A stretch of 64,000 nucleotides of DNA. Origin: Laetiporus sulphureus 93-53. Taxonomy: Eukaryota > Basidiomycota > Agaricomycetes > Polyporales > Laetiporaceae. The stretch covers positions 2,197,103-2,261,102 of the forward strand of contig NW_024468510.1 in the NCBI RefSeq assembly GCF_001632365.1, written 5' to 3'. Position numbers and translations under genes: made by a program. Below are positions 47,401 through 59,582 of the stretch, piece by piece. The notes under the pieces were generated by a model, which worked only from the letters and a program-made list of their open reading frames with translations, was not told where the DNA came from and searched no databases. Position 1 is the stretch's first letter; each line of letters opens with the position of its first letter.

Positions 47401-48775
47401 GTTCCGGCCCATGTCCCCTCTCCTGCCCTTGTCAGCTGCTCGCCGGCATCCTCATCTCGTCTCGTTCGAGAAGCAATGTAGCTGCACACAGCATCCGCGC
47501 ATGCAGGCCGCGAACCGCGCAACCGCCGCGCCTGTCTTCGTGTGCCTTGCATGCAGTTGGACGTCGCACAGAGCTTGGGAAAGTACGAGACGGGAGGGTG
47601 CTGGGTGCTGACAAATGCGCGAGGTTGTGCGCAGAAGCATCCTTGCGGAGCTGGCTGGACGAGCGGCGTCAGCCAATCATCCACTCCACTCGGCAGGACT
47701 TCCGTCCTACGTTCCTGTCTTGCTTCGAATTCTTTGCTTCGTGCGACATCGAAGCGTGGATCTGCTCATCCCATCCCCGTCACCGTATCCCGCAAGCATT
47801 TGTATTGTCCTGCCGTGCGCGCTATGATTCGCTCGGACGCAGCGACCACGATAACCAATCACCGTCGGTGACGTGGTCACTAATGGCGCACACCGGCATC
47901 CGCGCGCACGGTGGGAGCCAGCCTTTCGTGCGTGCGTGCGTGTGTGCGCAGAGGAGAGATGAAATTTCAAACCGAAAGGTGGAGGGAGCGCGCCTGGTAG
48001 CGACCGAGGGGCGGAGTCATGGCGACAGACGGACCTTTGTCCTTGCCCTTGCGGCGTCGTCGGGTTTCCGCCGACGCCCTTGTCTTCACCGCTCTCCCTT
48101 GCGTGCGCGACCCTGGTGAGATGCAAAAGGCGAATGAATGAGGTGGCTCGGCTTCTGATGCCTTTTTCTATCTATGAAATTCGTCGTGCACGACGGCCGT
48201 TCTGCGTCCTGCGTTCTGTGTACCTGCATTCTGCGGTCCGCGCTGCCAATTGCGGCATTGCGGGAACGCCACGACGATTCCAGCACGAGCCGCACCTGTG
48301 CGCTTGTGCGGAGTTGAGGAAGCAGGAATCAAAGACAAAGTTCAGAATACAACGAACGGCGATGCTGCGTTTCCGTCTCTCTCCCATGTCCCATGTCCTG
48401 TGTCCCGGGCGCCTCCTGCTGTCCTCCTGTTCGCTGAGCCGTCCTGAATGTGTGCGCGGCGAAAAGGATCGGATCTGCCAGTGGGGCCTGGGGTCCTCGT
48501 TCGACGAGACCGGTGCGGCCCGCTGGGACGAATAATAGCGTATGGCAGCGTGCCTCGCTACTCGGATGGTTTCTGGTAGTTCCTCGTGTGGGGCTCCGTT
48601 AAACTGCGCGTCTTAGACTTTTTATGGGCTACGTAGATCGCGGGGAGTGGGGAGTCCTGCGGTGCTGATTCGGGGCAGAGGCTCGATGGTGTCTCGAACT
48701 TGGGCATAGCTGCGATTGTGTCTGTCCTCGTCATTGGTTAGACTCTCGCTCCTGTAGTCTGACGGGTCCGAAACT

Positions 48776-49060
48776 GGCATGGCTCTTGCGAGGCGACGGC
48801 TAGATGACGCAGACTTTTGGTCAAGAGTCAAGTTCTTGTCTTCAGGCTCGGACAGGCTTTTGCGAGGCGACGGCTGGACGACACAGACGTTTGATCAAAA
48901 GTCAAATTCTTGTCTTCAGGCTCGGACAGGCTCTTGCGAGGCGATGGCTGGATGACGCAGACCTTTGATCAAGAGTCAAGTTCTTGCCTTCAGGCTCGGA
49001 CATGTACGCCGACGCAGGAGGATCGGCGTATCTCTTGCGACGCAACGGTTGGATCGATGC
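48776..49060. repeat. 74-bp tandem repeat, three copies plus a degenerate fourth
   Basis: TTGCGAGGCGA recurs at 48786, 48860 and 48934, exactly 74 bp apart. Each copy continues with a GATGACGCAGAC-like and a TCAAGAGTCAAGTTCTTG-like block and ends in TTCAGGCTCGGACA. A more diverged copy begins near 49035 (TTGCGACGCAACGG), about 101 bp further on. No protein frame is kept across copies. Confidence 0.9.
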
Positions 49061-50071
49061 CGGCTTCTGCGCAAGGGTCAAGCGAGGCTATGTCTCTTAC
49101 ACCCAGGCTGGACACGTATGCCGACAGGGCCTTGACCATTAATTGTCGATGACATGTGAGCACTCCACCGTCCTTTGGGGGAGGTATTGTCACCGTGGAG
49201 CCGACAACAATTTTGCTGCCTGCACGAGCCTCGGATTGGCTCACGGCTTCACGCGGTATGAGTGGAATAATGAGACTTGCTGGTACTTCTAGCCCAGTCT
49301 CCACCTAGCGAGAAATTCGCGATCGGCTGCGGGGTTCGCGCACAATGCACATGTTTCGCTTGATCACTGGACCAACTCCATGTTCGATGATAGTACTCGG
49401 ACTTTGTTGTCCACGGGTCTTCCAAAGGACGTCACGGCGCAGCATTGTGCCTCTGCTTTTCACCGCAGGTGAGCGTATCGCGTTTGCGGGCACTGCAGAT
49501 CACTCGCCGGGCGTGCCTTGGGACGCTGGGTCTATGAAGTATGCCTATTGCCCGTCATGGAGTCGCCTTCTTTCGAGTAGTTTACCACGCTGTAAGGTCT
49601 AGACATCTCTTGTTGTATCTTATCGTACCTTATACATCTCAATTACATACCTGTGCAAAGAATGACGACCAGCAATGTCGAATTGGATGCTGCTTACGGC
49701 CGGACGGTCTAGAGCCACTTCATTCGACATTCCTGCACGGCGGCAGCGCGGTGGTTTTCCCCGCTCCAAGTTCTCCCTGCTACCCTCATGTCCTGAGCCG
49801 CCGCTGCCGCCGACGCCCACTACCGCCCGCTGCGCGCAACGAGGCTGGTGGCCGCATGCTCCGCCCGCTGAATGTGAGGTCACTGGATACGGTTGCCTAA
49901 ACGAGCGATGCCGCATTGTGACGGGCACGAGCGCTAGCGAGGTACGAGTGACTCGCTCGGAGTGGGACGTGTTGGGCGTTGCACTCTGCCACCACCATCC
50001 ACCGACGCCTGCGTCCTCATCCTCTCGTATTCATCGTCTTGCTCGCATTATTCTCTTCTATTAGTCTTGCT

Positions 50072-50082
50072 TTATATATATA
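50072..50082 (+). promoter_or_regulatory. TATA-like element of the BCAS3-like gene
   Basis: TTATATATATA followed by TTCCAAT lies about 75-85 bp before the start codon at 50158. Position and sequence resemble the elements before 19739 and 27111. Confidence 0.45.
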
Positions 50083-50157
50083 TTCCAATCATCGCGCTCC
50101 TGTTCATTGCCGTATCGCCCAACGCAACCCGCATATACTAACGCTCCGACCCGTTTA

Positions 50158-53100
50158 ATGCTCTCGAAGGAACAACGCAATGCACATTCTCGTTCACGAC
50201 ACACCACTCCTCCCTCAGACTCGTGCTCCGTATTTGATGACTACCCTACTGCCTCGTATTCTCCTGCCAGACCGTCCCCGTCCCCGCCGCCAGAGGCCGC
50301 GATCCCAGAGCCGGTGTCTGATCCTAACGCGCTCCGCAAGAGCATCGGCGAGCTCATGACATTTGGCGACGTTGACGATCCTCCGGGAAGGGTGAGCGGC
50401 GAAGACGATCTCATGCGCGTATATGAAGTCGAGAAACGACCTGTGTCGCCCCCGGAACGCTCCAACGCGTCGCCAGCAGATGACGCGCACGTTGCGCATG
50501 TCTCGACAAATGTTGGCCATACGAGGGCTCCAATGCTAGCTCGGTACGTGTTGCTCATTATCATGCGCTTGGTTGTCCATTTGCACGGATTGTATGCGTG
50601 TTATCCTCTCTATACGCAAGCGCGGCGATGTGATGCGATTATCAGCGGTCAAATGCCTTTACATTCGATCCATATTTCCTTTCGACACTCTCGCTCCCGT
50701 TGCATGACGTGTGAAGATAACTTCCTTTTCACCTGACTCGACCTCTCGTGGCTGGTTGTTCACTTTCCTGTCCGATCATCCGTCCTATGGTAGAAGGGCA
50801 ATTAGTCATCGTTGCGCTTACTGTTCGAGTCATTCCTAGTTGTTGATGGCATCGCGGGGAACATGCGTCGGCTGGAGTTCACGGGGCAACCTAGCCTTGT
50901 GAGGCACTGCAGTGGGGGCAGGTGGGCGATGCACACGTGTGCGATGAATTTCGATTCTTGACTCCCGCATATCGCCTCTACTTGATTGTTCTAGCATTGT
51001 TGTAACAAGACGGCTGATATGCACCGTGACAGAGAACCAACAACCTTGGAGACGTTCTCGCGGACGATCCGCCAATATGTACCTTCATCCATACCTATAC
51101 CCAGCGCTACCCCTTCGCCACCACGCGTCTCGCGCCCGGTGTCGTTCGGCAGCTTTCTCACTCCTTTGATGGCCCAATATGCTCACGAAGCAGGCCCGTC
51201 TTCATCTGGAACCTACAGACGTCGAGCGAGCGATGCGACGATTGCGGGATCCAGTGATCGGGACTGGGGCGGGCGACGTACGCCAGGTGAAGAGAATGCG
51301 ATCTTTGACCTGGACGAAGAGCTGCCACCGAGCACTGGCCATCAGGGTCGTATAGCCGCGTTGTATCCGGGCGTCGACAGCAAGGAGGAGATTACCTGGG
51401 CCGGCTGGGACCAGCTAGTCGAGGGTGATCCGGCAAAGCTGCGGTAAGGGGCGACGTGCGTTTGCAATTGTGATAATCCGCTAAGGATGGATTCGCAGTC
51501 GTGTCCTCATGCTTGGTTACCACAACGGCCTGCAGGTCTGGGACTGTTCAGATCTTGGATCCGTGACGGAGATCCTCAACCTCTCGGGTGATTCGTGGGG
51601 TTCGGTAGAGCTAATGAAGGTGCTGCCGTCGGTAATGAATTCGACGGAGGACAAATTTAGGCGGAGTAGGCCACTGATGGGCGTGTTGTGCGTGATCGGC
51701 TGATCCACGATTCAATTGAGCTCTGGTACTGATCGAACTCTAGGTCGTCCTCCGGAGATCGACGTTCTCTACTGATCTATTCTCTGAGGACTCACGCGGT
51801 AGTCCAGACATTGACACTGCCAGGGCTCTGCACGTTCTCGGCGTCCAACGACTTTGTTGTTCTGGTTTGTAGCCGCTATACGTTCTTGACTTCGCTCGAA
51901 TTGACTTGGAATGCATGACAGAGCGCGGCGAGCCCTCCTACTATCTCCATTCTCTCTTCATCCACTTTCAGGACACTGTATACTATCTCATCAGCGTCGA
52001 TCGCTCCTTTCGCAATCCCTTCCTTTATCAAGAGCACTCCTCATGCTCCTACGTTAGATTTAGACGGAGACCCCAACTCACCCCAACATATGTACAACCC
52101 GACGCCTCAACCCGTATTCGCGCTATCCAATCGACTCCTCGCATTTGTCGCGCCGCTCGCGCCGACCGACCTGCGCCCAGTGCCGAGCATCACGCACCTC
52201 GCCGATGCCGCCGCCGACGCGAAGCTCGGCCTCGCGCAGGTCGACCTCGGCCAGGCGGCGGTCAAGATCGGCGGGAGCGTTCTGCATGGGATGAAGAGCC
52301 TCGGAGGGATGGCGATCGCCGCGGCGAAGGCTGGCGTCTCCGCTGCTACGTCTGAGGCGGCGGCCGTGGCGACCAAGGCGGGAGCTGCCCCCACTGGGCT
52401 GACTAGTATGTTCTTCTCCAGGAGCGCCCCCACTGCCAGTGTTGCTGGTCAGTCACGGCGGTCTTCGATATCTGTGCCGCCTGGAACCCTTGCTTCTCCT
52501 TCAGCGCACCCTTCTGGCGAACGACGCCATGATTCGCCCTCTCATTCCTATCGGTCGGCAATCGCTCCTGTAGTCGGAGGCAAGGTGGTCGTGTTTGACC
52601 TCAAGCCGCTCCTCGTTTGTTCTCCAGAGCCGGACAAGATCGCCGATTTCATTGGCTCGAAACACCAGCCGATAAGTAGCCTTAGATTCTCCGCGAACGG
52701 AACGTCTCTAGCAATGTCCTTCAAGGATGGCCGTGATGCGAAAATCTACAGGCTCAGGCCTATAGCTAGGGCATTGCGTGCATTGCCTACCAGCGGGGAG
52801 GAAGGCGACCAAGGTCAGTCGACTGGTGACAGAACTGGCCCTCAACGGCATTCCCGTGGTTCTTCACAGCAACCTGTCCCCATTGAACCGCCGTGGCACG
52901 TCTATAGTCTACGGCGCGGGCGCACATCTGCGATCGTTGAGGACATGGACTGGTCAAATGATGCGCGGTGGTTCGCTATTGGGACCCGTGCCCGCACCGT
53001 GCATGTCTTTGCTGTCAACCCGTATGGAGGACGTCCTGACGAGGCTAGCCATCTGTCTGGAAGGGTGATGAACACGACGACCATTGTCCGTGTTAATTTT

Positions 53101-54631
53101 TGCTTGCTGCTATATGGAATCTGACGATGCTCTTACTTCAGCCACCTCTCTCGACAGAGGTCCATTCTCTAATTCGCATGCACATGGACCAGATGCCCTC
53201 GCCTCAATCACGCCACGCACCCCTTGCATTCCAATTTATTCGCTCATCCTCCTTTTCACTGCCGTCCTCTCTCCTTCCGCCTACTGCAGTGACGTTCTCC
53301 ACGTCCTCCTCTCCCTCATCTGTCCATTCCACTGGACAGACGTCCCCTACGAAGACGGCTCGAAGGCTTACCAACTATCAAGATGTCCTGCTGTTCGATC
53401 CGTGCGACGGGACGCTTTCGCTACGACGCTTCTTCATTGACCGGCACGCCGATGAGCACGGATCCATAGGATCTATCCCGATTGGCGGCAGCACTAGTAT
53501 GTCTCTTCCTGGTATGAATGCGCTCGCACGGGTCAGTACGTCGCCCGTCAGCAGCGGGACGAGCCCGCAACAATCTTCTACGCTCAATCAGGTTATGGAG
53601 AAATCCGCGAAGCTTGTCGCACGAGAAACGAGAGTAGGCACTTGGTATCTCAGACGCGGGCGAGACTGGCCAGAGGTGAAGCAGGTATTGAGACAAGAGG
53701 CAAGACAACCATATATAGCGCGTCCAGGGAAAACAGAGTACGTTTTTGATTATCTTCGATGTTTCAGGGTTCTCATCGTATGCACAGTTGGTTGTCATGC
53801 GCGGAGTTGTCTACGCACTCTGCGTCTCCTCGCATCTTGCCGCGCTCCATCTATCTGTCACACCAGTTCAGCTTCTACTCTCTAGGAGAGGACTACCACG
53901 CTGTTATTCGCAGCCACCACTTCGATGTCCCTGCAGCTCGATTCGAGGTCCGCAAGAGGGTGGAGGTGAATGCCTACCCCGCAGGGTTCGAAGAAGGGTT
54001 TGTGCAGGACCTCGGCGCAACAGGCGCCATCGGACGAACTTCGTCCTCGTTCGATGGACCTTTGGCGTCCGCACTATCAGCAGAGATGTCTCCTATGCAT
54101 CCGTCGACACCGATCTTGCCTATGTTCCCCAATGGCGCCCCGGGTTCCACCGCCAGGTCTTTCAGGCGAACGATACCGATACGCAACGTAGCTGCTGGCC
54201 TCGGTGACAGTATGTCTGGGGGCCTAGGAAGGCTGCGGCGGGAGATTAGAAAGACCCGATCTCCTCGGTTGACAGCCCGTCCAGACGATCATATGCCATC
54301 CTCGGTCCCGCTCGAGTTCGATGAAGAGGATGAGGACTTTTTGTTTGACGACGTCGGACCCGCGATACCTGAAGGCGTCATGATGTCGCGCTCTGTGTCG
54401 CGTGGTGAAGGTGACTCGGGCGAGTCTGTCTCGACGCCCTCGAGCACTATCGAGCCGCTCCCCTTGGAGGACGACATGGACGATATGTGGCGAGGCTGGG
54501 ACCCTGAGGACCAGCAGGCCATCGAGGACGCGGAGCAGTTTGATGATATCACGATGGGTTTAATGGACGAGGAGCAGAGCGAGGCGGATAAGAAACGGTA
54601 CAGGACCGGGCGGATCGTGCATAGGACCTAG
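50158..54631 (+). CDS. BCAS3-like WD40 protein
   Basis: Seven exons: 50158-50543, 51033-51443, 51499-51687, 51744-51864, 51922-53091, 53142-53737, 53788-54631; 1238 residues. WD40-type strands are seen in MLGYHNGLQVWDCSDLGSV, SLLIYSLRTHAVVQTL, GGKVVVFDLKPLLVC, ISSLRFSANGTSLAMSF and ARWFAIGTRARTVHVFAVN, which match the beta-propeller of BCAS3. The C-terminal half has LLPRSIYLSHQFSFYSLGE-type sequence and an acidic tail. In animals BCAS3 works with PHAF1 in autophagosome formation by binding phosphoinositides; fungal relatives are little studied. The first intron is about 490 nt, much longer than the others; exon 1 (acidic, Ser/Pro-rich) is linked by phase only. The donor after exon 5 (CGT|GTTAAT) was picked to keep phase. 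Confidence 0.78.
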
Positions 54632-55602
54632 GTACGGAGGACAGACACGGGCACGGTGCTTCTTGACGGACGTTATGTGTGAAGTAGTAATGTACTGTAA
54701 GCATGTATCATAGGATAAGTTTATGAAGTAGTAGGAAAGAAGAAATGCATCTTGTTAGACAGACGTTAGCTCGCGATACCTAAACCTCGACAGACACTCG
54801 AGTAGTTGAAGTTCACCTTCGGCCCTTATCGGGAGGGAGGATCGCGCTCCTCCTCACGATCTAACGCGGTTACTCTCTACGATACACACCTTGATCATGT
54901 CGTCTCGACATGTTTGAGTGGCGATGGCTACCGCGTTCGCCAAGTCCAACTCCCAGGTTAGCAGATATCGCGTCCGAGCATCATCAGACCTTGGAAGAAT
55001 GACGACTGTGGGATCTCTGCGTAATCGCATTGCAGCCAGTGGGAATGGCGCGCCTCTATCTATAACGGACGCCTTGTCACTCACAGAAGAAGCGAAGACT
55101 CAGAGGACACCGTATACGGTACGAAATGGCGGGCGGCCCGATATCCAACCACTCATTGCCTGTGCCTCTCCGTCAAATGGCTTGATATGTGGCTGTAGAG
55201 CTTCCGAGGGTGTGAAGAACCAATACTACGATGCCAGCGCATGCATGCTGCTGTCATTCAGAAAGCGTACAATCGTCCTCGTGAATCACAACGTTCTGTC
55301 ATCGAGGTACGCAGATATTTGCATCCATCTTCGCGAAGGCAAAAAATAAAGAGGCCATGACCAGTTCTTGGGTTTCGCGCTTATCCGTAGTCATGAGATG
55401 CATCTAACTGTCTATCTGCTTGCTCATCCGGACTTTTACAGAGCATCTTTGTACCTATGCAAACTAGCGGCCTGGCTGCTCTCCATTGTCATCGGGCTAC
55501 CGACGGGATGATGAGCCCCACGACCATTCGTATATCCATTTCCTCATGGCACGGCAACCACACCACACCCGGCTCAGCGCCAGCCATACCTAACCGCAGA
55601 TC
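54632..55602. other. intergenic, about 1 kb
   Basis: 3' end of the BCAS3-like gene and promoter of the dehydrogenase gene. A 143-codon frame (54918-55349 +) has no motif or splice partner and is not called as a gene. Confidence 0.45.
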
Positions 55603-56879
55603 ATGTCGCGTCCTCTTTCGTTCACGGCCGAACGGGCCCTTGCCCTGCCTGCGGATGAGTTTGAGGCCGCAGCGAAGAAACCACGCGTGGTCGTGACAGG
55701 TGGCTCTGGCAAGCTTGGTCGCGCCGCCGTTGTGGACCTCTTCGAAAATGGGTGGGAGGTCATCAATTTCGACAGGGCTGCGCCGCCGCCCTCGGCACCG
55801 AAGGAGATCATCTTTATACATACCGAACTGCAAGATATGGGTCAAGTCATGGAGAACCTGATTGAGGTTGACACGGTGTGTATCGGCGTTGCTGTGATGG
55901 TTGCTTGTTATCGTGATGCTGATTTTGTATGAACCCTAGAAATACAAGAAGATTGACGCTATAGTTCATCTTGCAGCACTGCCTGCGCCAGGCATGATGG
56001 CCTCTTCAACTCAGTTCTCCCTGAATGCCATGTCGTGCGTTCATTAGTTGCGTAAATGCAATGCAATGAAGCTTAACGCTCACCTAGCACGTACAACATC
56101 CTTGAGGCATCTCGGAAGCTCGGCATCAAGAACCTCGTCCTGGCGTCGTCCGAGACCCTCCTCGGTCTTCCTTTCAGTCCATGGCTCCCCGATCGCATTC
56201 CTGTGGACGAAAACTCTCCGCGTAGGCCCGAGAGCGCATATTCACTTAGTAAGCTTGTCGGCGAAGTGCGTTCTTCTTGTTAGACATCAGGGTCTTTTAT
56301 TCATCTCGCATAGGTCATGTCAGAGGAGTATGCTCGCTGGGACCCCTCGACGAAGATCGTGTCCTTGCGATTCTCAAACGTGCAGTCGCCCGAAGATTAC
56401 GCTGCGTTTGAAACGTGGCAGAAGGATCCAATGATCAGGAAGTGGAAGTAGGCGCGGTGTCCGTTGCATCTAATATATAAGACCAATCTGACACCATGTG
56501 GCAGCCTGTTCGGTTATATCGATGCTCGCGACGTGCGTCCCTGATTTATAAGTTGACCTGTTAGTGGTCAATGATTCGCTTATCTCTTCTCTTAGGGCGC
56601 ACAAGCGATCCGCAAGTCTCTCGAGTACAAAGCTACTGGACATCACCAGTTCCTGATCGCAAATTCGGTATGCTGAAATGGCACCACGTTAGAACTGACA
56701 GATTGCTGACGATACTTCACCTGTAGAACACCACGATGCGCGTGCCAAATGCAGATTTGGTCGCTGCTTGCTTCCCAGGTATTCCCTACATGCCCACAAA
56801 GGGGAAAAACGACACGCTCTTGAGCATCGACAAAGCGAAGCGCGAGCTTGGCTACTCCCCAAAGTGGGACTGGAAGTAA
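55603..56879 (+). CDS. NAD(P)-dependent epimerase/dehydratase (extended SDR)
   Basis: Seven exons: 55603-55875, 55940-56034, 56088-56265, 56314-56447, 56505-56532, 56596-56667, 56727-56879; 310 residues. The cofactor fold shows VVVTGGSGKLGRA (TGxxGxxG at 32-39). IDAIVHLAALP follows at the expected place. The active-site pair is Tyr174 and Lys178 in YSLSKLVGE, with a serine about 30 residues before in VLASSETLLG. SPKWDWK near the end resembles the C-terminus of the UDP-sugar epimerase-like group. The substrate is unknown; the group acts on sugars or other small carbonyl compounds. The stop TAA overlaps a GTAAGT-like donor, so a further tiny exon (starting near 56961) cannot be excluded. Confidence 0.88.
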
Positions 56880-57785
56880 GTGAATGCGACACATAGCACG
56901 TGGGACGGCGGAGAGACACATTGTAACATTAGCTACTTATTTTGTATTTGATCGTTTCAGACGTATGAGAACTGTTATAAAATGACCCAATCATTCATCT
57001 TGTTTATTGCAGCAGGCTTGAACGGTGGAACCACGACAGACATAGTTATTTCCGGAGCGCGTCGCGACTCGTCTCAGCATATATTGAGTGCACTTGACCG
57101 CAGGGGGATATCCTCAGAGCTAGGATCTAGTTTGTGTCCTCTGACCTTGAGTTCTTGCACGTTCACACGCATACCACCTCCTTCAAGTCAATACATGACG
57201 ACTGCACCCGCTCGTTATATTGAGAACGGCCGCGCTTGCGCAGACCCGAGGACGTTTGCTTCGGCTCTTTGCGGCAGGTGCGGAGAGCAAGCCAGCGAGT
57301 TGTGCGCTTTCTGGCGGATTATCCCCTATTCCGGCCTTGTAAGGCTGATCGTGCTTGTCTAGCATCAATACACATGCTGAATGCTCGAATGCTCACCTCG
57401 AGTTGTGGAAAGAGAATGGCGACGACGAAGCATTGATAGAAGGGATACCCGGCTGCACACAATCCATCATAGTGGATTGCAAAGCAAGCCGAGATACTGG
57501 CATAACGCCCTGTTACCCGTCTCCCACTGCAAGGGTAAAATCCTGCTTGTTGCTGATGGCCGTGGTAGCATATGTCTACGAAGCTCAGAACATGCGATCG
57601 CGATGAGGTGCGAAACGACTATACTACTATGAATCGTTTCAAATGCTCACTGCTTTGCGATTGCCACCGGATATCGTTCCATGAACGTGGCGCTGGCTGT
57701 GATTACAACGTCATTGCGACCGGATACTACCACTTTTCTTTTGAATGATTCTGTCACCGACCCTGCATGGAGACGGCGCAGGCTT
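56880..57785. other. no gene recognised
   Basis: Small overlapping frames on both strands, without motifs. Downstream of the dehydrogenase gene. Confidence 0.4.
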
Positions 57786-58870
57786 CTACAAGGCTGACGG
57801 TCGTGCATATGAATGAGTTGGAGACAAAGGGAAGGAACTTACGGTCAATGCAGCATCGGCTCGTGATCCAAGAGTGTCCTTGGATATCATCGCCAGATTC
57901 ACGTCACACAGACACAGATCCAGATTCTTGTTCTGCGAATCGTCACTGCATGGCCGCTCCGCATCGTAAAAATGCATCCTTACACGTAGCTTCGAGAGAA
58001 ACCCAAGCGATTCGAGTGCCAGGAACACCTTGACAATCAATGTCACCTCAGAGCACACTATATTGTTCTCCTCCAACGTCTCCCCCCCAACACACACTCA
58101 ACATACGGCGGGCCGAACATCGTGTCGCAGGCGAGCGGCCCCACGCTGAGGTCCCGCCAAAAGTGCCTGACATGCGTAAAGCTCGCAAGAAGGCGGGCGT
58201 ACTCCCAGGACAACACTGGCGACGAAACGGGCAGCATCAAGCGCTGCCGTGCACTCTGTTTGCAAATCACCGTGAGCGCAAAGAGACCCAGGGACGCCTG
58301 CGCGATAGGGTTGAAGAGCTCCAAACTGACGAATGTAGTGCCTTCGACCATGATCACTTTCAGCGGTGCGCTGCGCCACGCGCTGACGAGCCCGATATCT
58401 CATCGCGCGTGTCTCCGACAGGCCACGGCTGCACTCGAGGTCGAAGTACGTGAGGTGCAGGAAACTCCTAGGCCCCACAGCATCCATGATCCATGAGGCG
58501 AAAATTGATACCATGCTACCGGAGAAACGATGTAAAGCATGAACCGTTCGAGCGTGTAGAACGGCTTACAGCGTGCCGTGAAGTCCGCGCGACCGAAAAG
58601 TTGAACACGCCAAGCTGCTATTGCGGTAGGGCGAGCACAGGAACCGCAGGGAGGAGGGCGAGGAAGCTTGGGACGATGAAGGGCAACGTCGACGAGTGGC
58701 TGTGGAGTTCGACCTGGCGTAACCTTACCGAAGTTAGAGTGTATGCGCGGTTCGGGAGTAGGAGCCGTAGGACGGCAGCGGCAGTTACACGTCATTGCCC
58801 ACTCCCATCTCTCCGTCATCTTCTACTCATGATGACCGGCGTCGCTCAGTAGGAATGTCAGCGCGCATCA
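57786..58870 (-). other. possible membrane-protein gene or remnant, unresolved
   Basis: On the minus strand several hydrophobic stretches occur in different frames: LPFIVPSFLALLPAVPVLALP (about 58690-58650, reduced here to its core), LFNPIAQASLGLFALTVI (58335-58280), and LLASFTHVRHFW (58180-58150). The order and spacing faintly recall fungal wax-synthase-like acyltransferases, which begin with a run of membrane helices and have an FWxxRWH motif near the end; that motif is not intact here. Stops between the pieces are not all removable with good splice sites. I regard it as either a decayed gene or one I cannot splice. Confidence 0.2.
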
Positions 58871-59582
58871 AGAAAGTGCCGATGGTGTTATCGTCGGGTC
58901 CTCGGTAAGCTCGATGGCTTGAAAGTAAAATGATCCCTGGAGGGTAAACAGTAGCGACAGCATCCTCGCGATGCATGCTCGCATAACTCTTCGTGCTCGA
59001 GATTGCCGTTCTCTGCGTCGATCATGTTCGGCAGTCTATCAGTTTGTATTCCCGCGATCCCAAGCATCTGGGGTACGATTTCTGGTTTGCTGCCGAGAAA
59101 GTCAACTGCACCGACCGACGGGCCGATATCCATGTATTACCGAAATGTTCTGCGAGGAGATTGGCATGGTGCCTAATCCATCTCGTCAATTCTGCGGGGA
59201 GGTCAAGAAAGGCTGACTTTGCGATTCAGCATGCGGTGACTGGCAATCCCGTCCCTCTCATCGGCCATCGCACCCAATCCGGCCTTGAGAGCTTCCGAAC
59301 AAAATTGACAAGCCCAGGAGCAGGGTAAAAAAAGATCAGGAAACAGTTGGAAGTCGAAAACGAAGCTTCCTGCAGCGTAAAGCCAATAATTATCAAATCG
59401 ATCCGTGTAATCATAATGATTGAAGTATGTGACCAGAGCCGATGCCAAGGCCACATTATCGGAAGAGCCTCGAGTTAAAGATGACTCGCATAGTCAAACG
59501 GATAAATGCAATTGACCCTATTGTCATGCAAGGGGGTGACTCCGTGCGAGCACCAATAGCGTGAACAAGGATCTCACCGACA
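58871..59582. other. no gene recognised
   Basis: 3' side of the SET gene. Frames at 59203-59456 (-) are open but anonymous. Confidence 0.4.

Larger units (their letters stand above)
44493..50157. other. 5.7-kb GC-rich gene-free region between divergent genes
   Basis: Very many long open frames overlap on both strands here (for example 44739-45779 +, 44494-45297 -, 45752-46636 +). They shadow each other, share no protein motif, and are dominated by Pro/Arg/Ser/Ala, which points to base composition rather than coding. Pyrimidine-rich tracts run through about 46240-46620; within these a CTTCGACGGGGGTCCT box occurs twice (46398 and 46429). A 74-bp tandem repeat lies near 48.8-49.0 kb. The region separates the start codons of two divergently read genes and must contain their promoters and 5' leaders. 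No RNA gene is recognised. Confidence 0.55.

Noticed and set aside
54918..55349. 143-codon plus-strand frame between two genes.
   Set aside because: No motif, no splice partner and no support from composition.
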